Below are positions 27,810 to 36,811 of a stretch of DNA of 64,000 bases, piece by piece. Position 1 is the stretch's first letter; each line of letters begins with the position of its first letter. Position numbers and translations under genes: made by a program. Location: positions 124,001-188,000 of the forward strand of contig JAQVIJ010000003.1 of NCBI GenBank assembly GCA_028695735.1, given 5' to 3'. A model generated the notes under the pieces. The model was not told where the DNA came from, searched no databases, and was given only the letters and a program-made list of their open reading frames with translations. The DNA is from Deltaproteobacteria bacterium (GTDB taxonomy: Bacteria; Desulfobacterota; Dissulfuribacteria; Dissulfuribacterales; DYLC01).

Positions 27810-28253
27810 ATGAGACAGCAATATGCAGTGAAACAACTTTCCATCTTTCTGGAAAACCGCAAGGGCAGGCTTTTGGAGGTCACCAGGACATTGAGCGATG
27901 CGGGTATCAACATTCGGGCCCTGGCCATGGCCGAGTCCGCTGAATTCGGCATTCTGCGCATTGTGGTCAACAACCCTGAAAAGGCCAAGAGTGTGTTGGC
28001 GGCCAATGGTTTCACCGTAAAGGAGCAGGATGTATTTGCGGTGAAAGTGGACGACAAGCCGGGAAGTTTCTGCAGGGTGGTGGAGGTCCTTTCCAAAAAC
28101 GATATCAACATCGACTATACCTATGCCTTCGTGGGTGAAAGCGCTCATGCGGTTTTGCTCTTCAAGACCCCTGACGCCCTGATGGAAAAGGCCCTGGCCG
28201 CCCTCAAGGATGCCGGAGTCATGTTGGTGGAGCCCATGTTTTTCTATAGTTGA
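27810..28253 (+). CDS. Tandem ACT-domain protein
   Basis: Regulatory-type protein of 147 aa with two ACT domains: [30 protein letters not shown]-type N-terminal half and [26 protein letters not shown]-type C-terminal half. ACT domains bind amino acids and usually sense them. It has no enzymatic domain. AAGGAGG precedes the ATG, and it directly follows the PaaK-like ligase, a recurrent pairing in sulfate reducers and related anaerobes. It probably modulates or accompanies the ligase; the ligand is not known. Confidence 0.88.
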   Translation: MRQQYAVKQLSIFLENRKGRLLEVTRTLSDAGINIRALAMAESAEFGILRIVVNNPEKAKSVLAANGFTVKEQDVFAVKVDDKPGSFCRVVEVLSKNDINIDYTYAFVGESAHAVLLFKTPDALMEKALAALKDAGVMLVEPMFFYS

Positions 28254-28261
28254 GACCGAAT

Positions 28262-29932
28262 ATGAAGACAAAATTCATCTTCATTACCGGCGGTGTACTT
28301 TCCTCTTTAGGAAAGGGGCTTGCAGCGGCATCCATCGGTGCACTTTTGGAGGCCAGGGGGCTGCGTGTGACACTTCAGAAGTTGGATCCCTATATCAATG
28401 TGGATCCAGGCACCATGAATCCCTTTCAGCACGGAGAGGTGTTTGTCACCGATGACGGTGCAGAGACGGACCTGGACCTGGGGCACTACGAGCGTTTTAC
28501 TCATGCAGTGCTTGGCCAGGGGCATAATTATACCTCCGGACGCATATATTACAGCGTGATCACCAAGGAGCGCAGGGGTGATTATCTGGGGGGTACGGTG
28601 CAGGTCATTCCGCATGTCACCGATGAGATCAAGCAGGCCATCTTGCAGCTGGAGGGTGAGGCGGATATAGCCATTGTGGAGATAGGCGGCACTGTGGGGG
28701 ACATTGAGGGCCAGCCTTTTCTCGAGGCAATCCGGCAGCTGCGCGTGAATCTGGGCAAGGAGCATACCCTGTATGTGCATGTCACATATGTGCCTTACAT
28801 CAAGGCGGCAGGGGAGCTCAAGACCAAGCCCACACAGAGAAGCGTCCGGGAGCTGCGGGCCATAGGTATTCAGCCCGATATCCTGCTCTGCCGGTCCGAG
28901 TTGCCTCTTTCAAAGGGCATGAAGGACAAGATCGCCATGTTCTGCGATGTCTCAGAGGAATGTGTCATAACAGCCCAGGATGTGGATTGCATCTATGAGG
29001 TGCCTCTCAAGCTGCATGCGGAGGGTCTGGACGATCGAATCATAGATGCCCTTTCCATCTGGACTCGAACGCCGGTTCTGGATGCATGGGAGGACTTCAA
29101 CGCCAAGGCCAGACAACTGCAACACGAGGTGACCATAGCCGTCATAGGCAAGTATGCCAATGCAAAGGAATCATATAAAAGCCTGTATGAGGCGCTGTTT
29201 CACGGCGGCGTGGCCAACAATACCACTGTAAGAGTGGATTTCGTCAATTCAGAGGAGATTCGAGGCGACGAATTGGCAGCGAGGCTCTCCAGAGTGCATG
29301 GAGTACTGGTGCCGGGCGGCTTTGGAGTGCGGGGCATAGCCGGCAAACTGGAGGCCATCACATACGCCAGAAAGCAGCGAATACCGTTTTTTGGAATATG
29401 TCTTGGAATGCAGCTCGCCGTCATAGAGTTTGCCCGTAATGTGGCCGGAATTGAGCTTGCCGACAGCAGCGAGTTTGCGTCTGCCACGCCCGATCCCGTC
29501 ATATACCTCATGAAAGAATGGTATAATCCGCGTACCGACGAGCGGTGTTACAGGGATGAAGGCAGCGAAAAGGGCGGTACCATGAGGCTTGGCGCATATC
29601 CGTGTGTCCTGACGCCGGATACAAGGGCTGCCGCAGCCTATGGATGCCAGGAGATTTCAGAGCGTCACAGACACAGATATGAGTTCAACAACGCTTACAG
29701 GGAGGCTTTGCAGGCCGATGGCATGGTGTTTTCCGGTCTCAGCCCTGACGGAAACCTGGTAGAGATCGTTGAACTGCCGGATCACCCCTGGTTTTTGGGC
29801 TGTCAGTTCCACCCTGAATTCAAGTCGCGGCCCCTGTCGCCACACCCCCTGTTTACAGCTTTCATTCGTGCCGCACTGGCTTACAGACATGCGAGGCTGC
29901 CAAAAGATTTAAAAGCGAGTGAGAATCCCTGA
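28262..29932 (+). CDS. pyrG: CTP synthase
   Basis: Makes CTP from UTP, ATP and glutamine. The synthetase domain starts [16 protein letters not shown] and contains [15 protein letters not shown]. The glutaminase domain has the nucleophile in GICLGMQ and the His/Glu of [10 protein letters not shown]. The ATG at 28262 gives 556 aa; an in-frame TTG at 28250 overlaps the ACT gene's last codons. It begins the long run pyrG-kdsA-kdsC-lpt; CTP is needed to activate Kdo, which may explain the placement. Confidence 0.97.
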   Translation: MKTKFIFITGGVLSSLGKGLAAASIGALLEARGLRVTLQKLDPYINVDPGTMNPFQHGEVFVTDDGAETDLDLGHYERFTHAVLGQGHNYTSGRIYYSVITKERRGDYLGGTVQVIPHVTDEIKQAILQLEGEADIAIVEIGGTVGDIEGQPFLEAIRQLRVNLGKEHTLYVHVTYVPYIKAAGELKTKPTQRSVRELRAIGIQPDILLCRSELPLSKGMKDKIAMFCDVSEECVITAQDVDCIYEVPLKLHAEGLDDRIIDALSIWTRTPVLDAWEDFNAKARQLQHEVTIAVIGKYANAKESYKSLYEALFHGGVANNTTVRVDFVNSEEIRGDELAARLSRVHGVLVPGGFGVRGIAGKLEAITYARKQRIPFFGICLGMQLAVIEFARNVAGIELADSSEFASATPDPVIYLMKEWYNPRTDERCYRDEGSEKGGTMRLGAYPCVLTPDTRAAAAYGCQEISERHRHRYEFNNAYREALQADGMVFSGLSPDGNLVEIVELPDHPWFLGCQFHPEFKSRPLSPHPLFTAFIRAALAYRHARLPKDLKASENP

Positions 29933-29934
29933 AC

Positions 29935-30774
29935 ATGATTGACACACCCCAGAAACTCCGCATAGGCCGGCTGGAAGTCGGTGAAAATTGCCCACCATTG
30001 CTGATTGCAGGGCCTTGTGTGCTGGAGGACATGGAGACAGCCCTTCAGATAGGCCGAATGGCCATGTCTGCGGCACAGGAAAATGGTTTTTCCTATATGT
30101 TCAAGGCCTCCTTTGACAAGGCCAACCGCACCTCGATAACCTCTTACAGGGGGCCAGGTCTTAAAAAAGGCATGGAGATGTTGAGAGAGATCAAAACCCT
30201 TCTTGCTGCGCCGGTCATTTCCGACATACACCTGCCCGAACAGGCCGAGGCAGTCAAGGATGTGCTGGACTGTATTCAGATACCGGCGTTTCTGTGCAGA
30301 CAGACAGATCTGCTGTGCGCCGCCGCTCGGACGGGTCTGCCGGTCAATGTCAAGAAAGGGCAGTTCATGGCGCCCTGGGACATGAAGTATGTGGTGGCAA
30401 AGCTTCGGGAATGCGGGGCGTCCAGGATACTGCTCACGGAGAGGGGTACCTCCTTCGGCTATAACAATCTGGTAGTGGATATGCGTTCGCTGGCCATAAT
30501 GCGTTCCCTTGGCGCCCCTGTGATATTCGATGCCACTCACAGCGTGCAACTGCCTGGCGCCGGGGATGGATGTTCTTCAGGACAGAGGGAGTTTGTGTCT
30601 GTTTTGGCCAGGGCCGCCTGCGCCGTTGGAGTCAACGGGCTTTTTCTGGAGGTGCATACAGATCCGGACAAGGCCCTTTGCGACGGCCCCAATTCCCTTT
30701 ATGTGGAGCAGTTGTCAGGGCTTTTGAGGACATTGAAGGCGGTGATGAATGCTGTTTCCCATGTATCGGGCTGA
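29935..30774 (+). CDS. kdsA: 3-deoxy-8-phosphooctulonate (Kdo-8-P) synthase, metal-type
   Basis: Condenses PEP with arabinose-5-phosphate to Kdo-8-phosphate for the LPS inner core. The segments KASFDKANRTSITSYRGPG, the GQFMAPWDMK-type loop and TERGTSFGYNN are diagnostic. Cys28 in IAGPCVLED takes the place of the Asn of the E. coli enzyme, indicating the metal-dependent class of KdsA. 279 aa is normal. It starts 2 bp after pyrG and 17 bp before kdsC. An arabinose-5-P isomerase (kdsD) is not in the window. Confidence 0.96.
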   Translation: MIDTPQKLRIGRLEVGENCPPLLIAGPCVLEDMETALQIGRMAMSAAQENGFSYMFKASFDKANRTSITSYRGPGLKKGMEMLREIKTLLAAPVISDIHLPEQAEAVKDVLDCIQIPAFLCRQTDLLCAAARTGLPVNVKKGQFMAPWDMKYVVAKLRECGASRILLTERGTSFGYNNLVVDMRSLAIMRSLGAPVIFDATHSVQLPGAGDGCSSGQREFVSVLARAACAVGVNGLFLEVHTDPDKALCDGPNSLYVEQLSGLLRTLKAVMNAVSHVSG

Positions 30775-30791
30775 GTTTGAGGGAACTGAAT

Positions 30792-31373
30792 ATGGGCAGA
30801 CTTGATCAGGATATACTTTTCAGAAAGGCCGAAGGAATCGAACTGCTGGTCATGGATGTGGACGGTATTCTGACGGACGGCCGTATAGTTTATGATTCAA
30901 GGGGCGAACAGATACAGTCCTTTCATGTGAGGGACGGTTTCGGGATCCATCTGCTGCACAAGGCCGGTGTCAAAACCGCTGTTTTGAGCGCCCGCTGTTC
31001 CAATGCCCTTGCCGTGCGCTGTAATGAATTGGGCATAACGCATGTAATGCAGGGCCATTCACGAAAACTACAGGGTTACGAGGGGCTTTTGAGCCTGTTC
31101 GGGCTGATGGATTCCCAGGTGGCCTATATGGGTGACGACTGGTTGGATATCCCCGTATTGTCGAGGGTTGGTTTTGCTGTCACAGTGCCTGATGCAGCGT
31201 CCCAGGTCAAGGATTACTGCCACCATGTCACTGTAAGCGCCGGAGGAGCAGGGGCGGTCAGGGAGGTTTGTGAGCTGATACTCAAGGCAAAGAACTGCTG
31301 GCATGTGTTTTTTAACGAATTTATTGAAGGGAGCCTTGAAGAAGGTCATGCGAATCTACCCGAGGCTGATTGA
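30792..31373 (+). CDS. kdsC: Kdo-8-phosphate phosphatase
   Basis: HAD-superfamily tetrameric phosphatase that releases Kdo from Kdo-8-P. It has the nucleophile motif VMDVDGILTDGR and the metal motif MGDDWLDIPVL, and no cap domain, as usual for KdsC. The ATG at 30792 (193 aa) is the family start, although the frame is open far upstream inside kdsA. The last 20 residues (GSLEEGHANLPEAD at the end) form an extra tail whose DNA contains GGGAGCCTTGAAGAAG, a near copy of the dispersed intergenic motif. Confidence 0.95.
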   Translation: MGRLDQDILFRKAEGIELLVMDVDGILTDGRIVYDSRGEQIQSFHVRDGFGIHLLHKAGVKTAVLSARCSNALAVRCNELGITHVMQGHSRKLQGYEGLLSLFGLMDSQVAYMGDDWLDIPVLSRVGFAVTVPDAASQVKDYCHHVTVSAGGAGAVREVCELILKAKNCWHVFFNEFIEGSLEEGHANLPEAD

Positions 31374-31388
31374 CATGAAGGGGATCAA

Positions 31389-31979
31389 ATGCGATTGAAT
31401 TGGAATCCAGCCGATGTGGAGAGGCGTCATGTCCTTCTGATTGCCCTCATTGTCCTGGGTGTTTCCTGGTTTTACTGGCAGAGCTGGATGGAACAGAATG
31501 AATTCAGAAAGGACCTGATGAAGCGGCTTTCCGGTATCACAGCGGATTTTATGGCTGAAGGCGTCTATTATTATCGTTTGTCTGATGGTAAACTGAACAT
31601 CAAGGTGCAGGCGAGCCAGGCGGTTTTTTTGAATAATGACAGAATGGATGTGAATGAGCCTGTGATATATTTTCTTTCGTCAGACGGCCAGACTATCCTG
31701 ACGCGAGCGGCAAAGGGTTTTTATCTCATGAACGACAGTTTGACACTGCAAGGCGATGTGCGGATGGAGTTTCCATCTTACGGGACCCTCACTACATCGG
31801 AACTTTTTTATGATCAGGCCAAAAAAATGGTCTGGACCAAGGCGCCCGTGCTGTTTTCCGGAGACGCTATGTCTATAACGGGTGAAGGATTGGAATACGG
31901 GTTCGACACCGGCGAGATAAGGGTATTCAGACCACAGGCTCAAATCTCCTCCAAGGCCGGAAAACTGGTTGGATGGTGA
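31389..31979 (+). CDS. lptC: LptC, LPS export bridge protein
   Basis: Bitopic inner-membrane protein with one N-terminal helix (HVLLIALIVLGVSWFYW) and a periplasmic OstA-like beta-jellyroll that hands LPS from LptB2FG to LptA. 196 aa is typical. The sequence is weakly conserved, as usual for LptC, but position directly upstream of lptA-lptB supports the call. AAGGGGATCAA is its ribosome site. Confidence 0.88.
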   Translation: MRLNWNPADVERRHVLLIALIVLGVSWFYWQSWMEQNEFRKDLMKRLSGITADFMAEGVYYYRLSDGKLNIKVQASQAVFLNNDRMDVNEPVIYFLSSDGQTILTRAAKGFYLMNDSLTLQGDVRMEFPSYGTLTTSELFYDQAKKMVWTKAPVLFSGDAMSITGEGLEYGFDTGEIRVFRPQAQISSKAGKLVGW

Positions 31980-32003
31980 GAAGATGTTATTCGAGGACAT
32001 GTC

Positions 32004-32558
32004 ATGAAACATTATAACATTTTGTTAATATTGCTATTTTATGTTTTTGTCTTTTGTTTGGCCGCTAATTCAGCCCAGGCCGTAGCTACAGGCAAGGATT
32101 CACAGACGTCAAAGGGGGCGGCCAGGTCCTCGGGGCCGATACACATCAAAAGTGATCTCATGGAGGCCAACGACCAGGCAGGGGTAGTGGTCTTCACCGG
32201 CTCTGTTGTGGCTACTCAGGATGACCTGACCATAAATTCAGACAGGATGGAGGTATTCTATTCCAAGCAGGGAGACAAGGCTGCCACAGACGATGGCGCC
32301 AAACGCTCCATAGACCGCATAGTCGCCATTGGTCATGTGCACATCGTAAAGGGTGCGCGCACGGCAACGGCTGAAAAGGCCGTCTATGAAAAACCCGCGG
32401 AGAAGATTGTCCTGACCGGCTCAGCGCAGGTAGTGGAAGGCCAGAATCGTGTAAAAGGCGATGTGATCACCATGTTCGTGAATGAAAGCAGGAGTGTTGT
32501 GCAGGGGACCGGCAAGGATCGCGTAGAGGCGGTGGTCTTCCCGTCTGAAAACAAATGA
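32004..32558 (+). CDS. lptA: LptA, periplasmic LPS transport protein
   Basis: Periplasmic jellyroll protein (184 aa) that forms the LPS bridge between membranes. There is a signal peptide (N-terminus KHYNILLILLFYVFVFCLAANSAQA) followed by the OstA-type domain IHIKSDLMEANDQAGVVVFTGSV and repeated beta strands such as KIVLTGSAQVVEGQNRVKG. It lies between lptC and lptB in the standard order. Confidence 0.92.
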   Translation: MKHYNILLILLFYVFVFCLAANSAQAVATGKDSQTSKGAARSSGPIHIKSDLMEANDQAGVVVFTGSVVATQDDLTINSDRMEVFYSKQGDKAATDDGAKRSIDRIVAIGHVHIVKGARTATAEKAVYEKPAEKIVLTGSAQVVEGQNRVKGDVITMFVNESRSVVQGTGKDRVEAVVFPSENK

Positions 32559-32559
32559 T

Positions 32560-33285
32560 ATGTCCGATACATTGAGGGCCTCCAAATTAGTCAAGACCTA
32601 TGCCGGCCGCCGGGTGGTAAACGGCGTGGAACTGGAGCTGCAAAGCGGCATGATAATCGGTATTCTCGGGCCTAACGGTGCGGGAAAGACCACGACCTTC
32701 TATATGATTGCAGGGCTGATTCGTGCGGATGAGGGCAGGGTCTTCCTGAATGACAAGGACATCACGGAAATGCCCATACATGAAAGGGCGTTGCACGGCA
32801 TCACCTATCTGCCCCAGGAACCCTCTGTGTTCCGCAAGCTTTCTGTGGCCGACAATATACGGCTTGTCCTGGAAATCAGGGGTTGGCAGCAGAATGCCAT
32901 TGACCTTCGCACCCGGGAGCTGCTTGAAGAGCTTGGGATAGAGGGTCTGGCTGGTCAGCAAGCCCATTCCCTTTCGGGTGGAGAGAGGCGCAGGCTGGAG
33001 GTATTGCGTGCCCTGGCCACGGAACCTAAATTTATATTGTTGGATGAGCCGTTTGCAGGCGTGGATCCCCTGGCGGTCGCTGATCTGAAGGGGATCGTTC
33101 AACGGCTCAAGACAAAGGGAATAGGCATCGTGATCTCCGACCACAATGTCAGGGATACGTTGAGCGTCTGTGATTACGCCTACATCGTGCATCAGGGCAG
33201 TATCATAGAGCAGGGGAGGCCGGAACAGATCATTTCGAGCCAACTGGTTCAACAGGCATATCTTGGAGAGGATTTCAGGCTTTAA
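32560..33285 (+). CDS. lptB: LptB, LPS export ABC transporter ATPase
   Basis: Cytoplasmic ATPase of the LptB2FGC exporter, 241 aa. It has Walker A GPNGAGKTT, the Q-loop region YLPQEPSVFRKLSV, signature LSGGERRRLEV, Walker B FILLDEPFAGVDP and the H-loop SDHNVRDTL. LptF and LptG are not in this window. It starts 1 bp after lptA and is followed 2 bp later by rpoN, the usual proteobacterial order. Confidence 0.96.
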   Translation: MSDTLRASKLVKTYAGRRVVNGVELELQSGMIIGILGPNGAGKTTTFYMIAGLIRADEGRVFLNDKDITEMPIHERALHGITYLPQEPSVFRKLSVADNIRLVLEIRGWQQNAIDLRTRELLEELGIEGLAGQQAHSLSGGERRRLEVLRALATEPKFILLDEPFAGVDPLAVADLKGIVQRLKTKGIGIVISDHNVRDTLSVCDYAYIVHQGSIIEQGRPEQIISSQLVQQAYLGEDFRL

Positions 33286-33287
33286 TT

Positions 33288-34724
33288 ATGGCATTGGAAC
33301 TTAAACAAAACCTGAAACTTACGCAGCAACTCGTGATGACCCCGCAGCTTCAGCAGGCCATCAAGATGCTTCAGCTTTCCAGAATCGAACTCATCGAGAT
33401 GATCAATCAGGAGCTGGAAAACAATCCTGTTCTGGACGAGACGACGCAGATGGAGGGGGCAGGCGACAGGGATGCGACTGCCGAGATTGTTCCAGCCCTG
33501 TCAGCCACCGATCTGGAAAAGACCGCATGGGAAAAGAAGGCCCTGGAAGAGGTTGAGTGGAAGGACTATTGGGACGAGGACAGAAAAAACGCTATTCAAT
33601 CCTTTTCCTTTGAGGACAAGGAGGCCCCTGATTACGAAAATCTTCTGACCAAGACCACTGATCTGACTGAACATCTTATGTGGCAGCTGCAACTCTCCGA
33701 TGCCACGGAACAGCAGCGCAGGATCGGAGGGTTTATCATAGGTAATCTGACGGACGACGGCTACCTGGCCCTGTCTGTGGAAGATATAGCGGCTGAACTC
33801 GAGTGCGATGTAAAGGATGTGCAGACTACCATGGAGTTGGTGCAGGGCTTCGACCCTGTGGGAGTGGCCGCCAGGGATTTGAAGGAGGCCCTCCTGTTGC
33901 AGGCGAAGCACTATGGTATAGAGGATCCGCTGGTAAAAGAGATTATAACTGATCACATGTCTTCACTTGAAAGACATAACTATCAATTGATTGCAAAGGC
34001 TACAGGCCGTTCTGTAGATGATGTCAAACATGCTGTTGATATTATTACGCATTTTGAGCCAAGGCCTGGAAGGCAATATGCCGCAAGTAGTGTCAATTAT
34101 ATTGTACCGGATATATATATATATAAAATAGGCGATGAATATGTAATAACATTAAATGACGATGGTATGCCTAATTTGAAGATAAACCCTTTTTATCAAG
34201 ATAATTTAATGAAAACAGTGAATGATAAACAGGCAAAAGAGTTTATACAGGACAAGATGAAATCAGCTTTGTGGTTGATTAAAAGCATCGATCAACGGAA
34301 AAGAACTATTTATAAGGTAGCGGAAAGCATTGTAAAGTTTCAAAAGGATTTTTTTGATAAGGGTATTGAATATCTTAAGCCGATGGTCTTGAGAGATGTC
34401 GCAGATGATATAGAAATGCATGAGTCCACTATAAGCAGAGTGACTGCCAATAAGTATATGCAGACACCTCATGGTTTGCTTGAATTGAAGTATTTTTTCA
34501 GCGCCGGTCTGAAGAGATCTGATGATGCAGATGATATTGCAGCTCAGAGTGTAAAGGAAAAATTAAGGCAGTTGATAGCGGCTGAAGACCCACGTAAGCC
34601 ATATAGTGATCAGAAACTTGTCGAGTTGCTTGAAAAAAATAATATTAAAATTGCAAGAAGAACAGTCGCAAAATATAGGGAAATGCTTGGCATTCTGCCG
34701 TCAAGTATGAGAAAGAGAAATTAG
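33288..34724 (+). CDS. rpoN: RNA polymerase sigma-54 factor
   Basis: Directs transcription from -24/-12 promoters with enhancer-binding ATPases. The N-terminus is the activator-interacting region (LKLTQQLVMTPQLQQAIKMLQL), then an acidic region II, core-binding domain and DNA-binding domain ending with the RpoN box ARRTVAKYR before LGILPSSMRKRN. 478 aa is full length. From about base 33910 the third codon positions become much more A/T-rich than before, and a (TA)n run at 34111-34125 encodes DIYIYK; this continues into hpf. The reading frame is intact throughout. Confidence 0.96.
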   Translation: MALELKQNLKLTQQLVMTPQLQQAIKMLQLSRIELIEMINQELENNPVLDETTQMEGAGDRDATAEIVPALSATDLEKTAWEKKALEEVEWKDYWDEDRKNAIQSFSFEDKEAPDYENLLTKTTDLTEHLMWQLQLSDATEQQRRIGGFIIGNLTDDGYLALSVEDIAAELECDVKDVQTTMELVQGFDPVGVAARDLKEALLLQAKHYGIEDPLVKEIITDHMSSLERHNYQLIAKATGRSVDDVKHAVDIITHFEPRPGRQYAASSVNYIVPDIYIYKIGDEYVITLNDDGMPNLKINPFYQDNLMKTVNDKQAKEFIQDKMKSALWLIKSIDQRKRTIYKVAESIVKFQKDFFDKGIEYLKPMVLRDVADDIEMHESTISRVTANKYMQTPHGLLELKYFFSAGLKRSDDADDIAAQSVKEKLRQLIAAEDPRKPYSDQKLVELLEKNNIKIARRTVAKYREMLGILPSSMRKRN

Positions 34725-34814
34725 CCATACTGTTGCAAAATAAGCCGACGTTTTTCTGTTCATGTGACAGCTATAGTCATTTTAGTAGTAAATAAATCAT
34801 TATGGAGGAATATT

Positions 34815-35351
34815 ATGAAAATTACAGTCAAGTTTAGACACGTGCAGCAGACAGATGAAGAAGCGGCAAAGCTTATAGATTATGTAGAAAAAAGGATGCA
34901 GAAGTTGAGCAAGTATTCCAATGGGTTAATGGATGTCATTGTAGTGCTTTCCACTGAAAAATTTAGAAATACTGCTGAAATCCTGGTGGTTGGAGACGGT
35001 GTAAGAGCTGCCGCCAAGGAAGAGTCAACTGATATGAACACAGCCATTGATCTTCTGTCCGACAAGATCGAGAAACAGCTCAAGCGTTTCAAGGAGAGAT
35101 TGCAGGAGAGAAAGGGAGGTGTTTCTTCCGAGATGTCTGCCGCCGGTCAGTACAGGGGCGCAGCCGGGGCCGAGGAGATCGCATTTGTAACCCCTGAAAA
35201 GCTTGCAACCAAACCTATGTCGGTTGAAGAGGCCTTGGATCAGTTCCAGATACTTGGTGGAGACTTTATGGCATTTCGTGACGCTGTAACCGGCAACATC
35301 AACGTGTTGTATTGGCGCAAGGACGGCGGTCTTGGCTTGTTGCAGCCTTGA
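34815..35351 (+). CDS. hpf: Long-form ribosome hibernation promoting factor
   Basis: Ribosome-associated protein (178 aa) that promotes 100S dimer formation in stationary phase. The N-terminal S30AE domain begins MKITVKFRHVQQTDE. The C-terminal domain after a linker (KLATKPMSVEEALDQFQILGGDFMAFRDA) makes it the long form, which dimerises ribosomes alone. GGAGGAATATT precedes the ATG; the frame stays open to 34764. Its first half is AT-rich like the 3' part of rpoN, its second half is not. Confidence 0.95.
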   Translation: MKITVKFRHVQQTDEEAAKLIDYVEKRMQKLSKYSNGLMDVIVVLSTEKFRNTAEILVVGDGVRAAAKEESTDMNTAIDLLSDKIEKQLKRFKERLQERKGGVSSEMSAAGQYRGAAGAEEIAFVTPEKLATKPMSVEEALDQFQILGGDFMAFRDAVTGNINVLYWRKDGGLGLLQP

Positions 35352-35396
35352 TTTGCCCACTCCTGCCAGGACATTTTCGGGCCCCAGTCAAGTGAT

Positions 35397-36290
35397 ATGG
35401 AGATGAATGCACGCAGCCGGAGCCGAATGACCCAGGGGGTTGTAATCACCGGTATCTCCGGCTCAGGCAAGAGTACCGCACTCAGGTCTTTTGAGGACAT
35501 GGGTTATTTCTGTGTGGACAACCTGCCCATCGCCCTTTTGCCCCAGTTTCTGGCGTTGCTTGAGCAGGGGGCGCGTGAGCCGGTCAGGGTCGCCCTGGTT
35601 ATGGACCTGAGGGAAGAGGCCTTTGTCAGGGAATATCGTTCCATATTCCAGCAGATTCAGGCCGATGGCTTTCATGTGGAGCTGCTTTTTCTGAATGCAA
35701 AGGATGACATTCTGGTAAGGCGTTACAGCCAGACCAGGCGTCATCACCCCCTGCAGCAGAGCGGGGACATCCTGTCTGCCATTCACATGGAGCGCGAGCA
35801 GCTTGCCGCCCTGAGAGAAAGCGCCGACAGGGTCCTGGATACCAGTGAATTGAATGTCCATCAACTTCGACAGGCCATCTTTCAATTGTATTCACAGAGG
35901 GATGACCTGAACAGGTTTGTGATTCAGGTCGTGTCCTTCGGTTTCAAATACGGGGTGCCGGCGGATGCCAATCTGGTCTTTGATGTCCGTTTTCTGGCCA
36001 ATCCCTATTTTGAACCTGAATTAAAGCCATTGGATGGCAGAACCAAGGCTATTCAGGAGTTTTTGACCGGTCATGCAGATACTCAGGAGTTTTTGCGTAT
36101 TTGTGAACAGTTGTTGAGTTTTCTGGTGCCTCAGTACCGGTCTGAGGGCAAATCGTATCTGGTGATAGCCTTCGGCTGTACAGGCGGTTTCCATCGCAGC
36201 GTGGCCATAGCGGAGTATCTCGGGAATTTTTTGCGCAGTCCGGATCAGGAAGTCATAGTATCTCACAGGGATATAGGCAGAGGAGAGTGA
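35397..36290 (+). CDS. rapZ: RapZ, nucleotide-binding regulator
   Basis: RNase adapter/NTP-binding protein, known from E. coli to control glucosamine-6-P synthase through small RNAs; its role in distant phyla is less clear. It has the Walker A ITGISGSGKST and the C-terminal conserved IAFGCTGGFHRSVAIAE. 297 aa is normal. It sits between hpf and an EIIA domain protein in the rpoN cluster. An alternative start at the ATG at 35403 is possible. Confidence 0.93.
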   Translation: MEMNARSRSRMTQGVVITGISGSGKSTALRSFEDMGYFCVDNLPIALLPQFLALLEQGAREPVRVALVMDLREEAFVREYRSIFQQIQADGFHVELLFLNAKDDILVRRYSQTRRHHPLQQSGDILSAIHMEREQLAALRESADRVLDTSELNVHQLRQAIFQLYSQRDDLNRFVIQVVSFGFKYGVPADANLVFDVRFLANPYFEPELKPLDGRTKAIQEFLTGHADTQEFLRICEQLLSFLVPQYRSEGKSYLVIAFGCTGGFHRSVAIAEYLGNFLRSPDQEVIVSHRDIGRGE

Positions 36291-36292
36291 AT

Positions 36293-36694
36293 ATGGTCGG
36301 TGTGGTGATCGCGGCCCACGGCAATCTTGGGCAGGAGTTGTTGCAGACCATGGTTTTTATCATAGGCTCGGCTGAACAGATGAAGGCTTTGACGGTGGAT
36401 CCTTCCATAGATGTTCAGGTCATTCAAAAGAATATCCAAAAGGCCATAAAAGAAGTGGACTCAGGTGACGGCGTCCTTATCCTGACAGATATGTTCGGCG
36501 GCACGCCTTCCAATATCTCTCTGGCGTTTCTGGAGGAGAACAAGGTCGAAGTGGTTACCGGTGTCAATCTGCCGATGCTCATCCGTCTGTGTCAGTGCAG
36601 AAGCGGAGGTAAGGGCCTGAAAGAGGTGGCCGAGGAGGTGGTTACTTACGGCAGAAAGAGTATAAGTCTGGCCAGCGAGATACTGGCCCGGTGA
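36293..36694 (+). CDS. PTS EIIA domain, mannose-type
   Basis: Small (133 aa) phosphocarrier domain of the EIIA-Man family. The phosphorylatable His is in VIAAHGNLGQEL, and LTDMFGGTPSNISLAF is the other conserved motif. There is no EIIB, EIIC or EIID, so a regulatory rather than sugar-uptake role is likely, as in other rpoN-linked PTS branches. The ATG at 36293 follows GAGGAGAG; a GTG at 36287 overlaps the rapZ stop. HPr, EI, PtsN and HprK are not beside it. A terminator follows. Confidence 0.9.
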   Translation: MVGVVIAAHGNLGQELLQTMVFIIGSAEQMKALTVDPSIDVQVIQKNIQKAIKEVDSGDGVLILTDMFGGTPSNISLAFLEENKVEVVTGVNLPMLIRLCQCRSGGKGLKEVAEEVVTYGRKSISLASEILAR

Positions 36695-36740
36695 TACGCT
36701 GTGAAATATACGGGTGTGAGCCTATTTTTATGATTCAGAT

Positions 36741-36772
36741 ACTGCGCCGCTGGCTGTGTGGCGCAGTTTTTT
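36741..36772 (+). terminator. Intrinsic terminator at the end of the rpoN/EIIA run
   Basis: The stem ACTGCGCC (36741-36748) and GGCGCAGT (36760-36767) is followed by six T residues. It lies 46 bp after the EIIA stop codon and closes the long rightward unit that starts near pyrG or paaK. Confidence 0.92.
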
Positions 36773-36811
36773 GTCCGGCCTGTGATTGCGGCATGGATAT
36801 TTTACGCCGGG

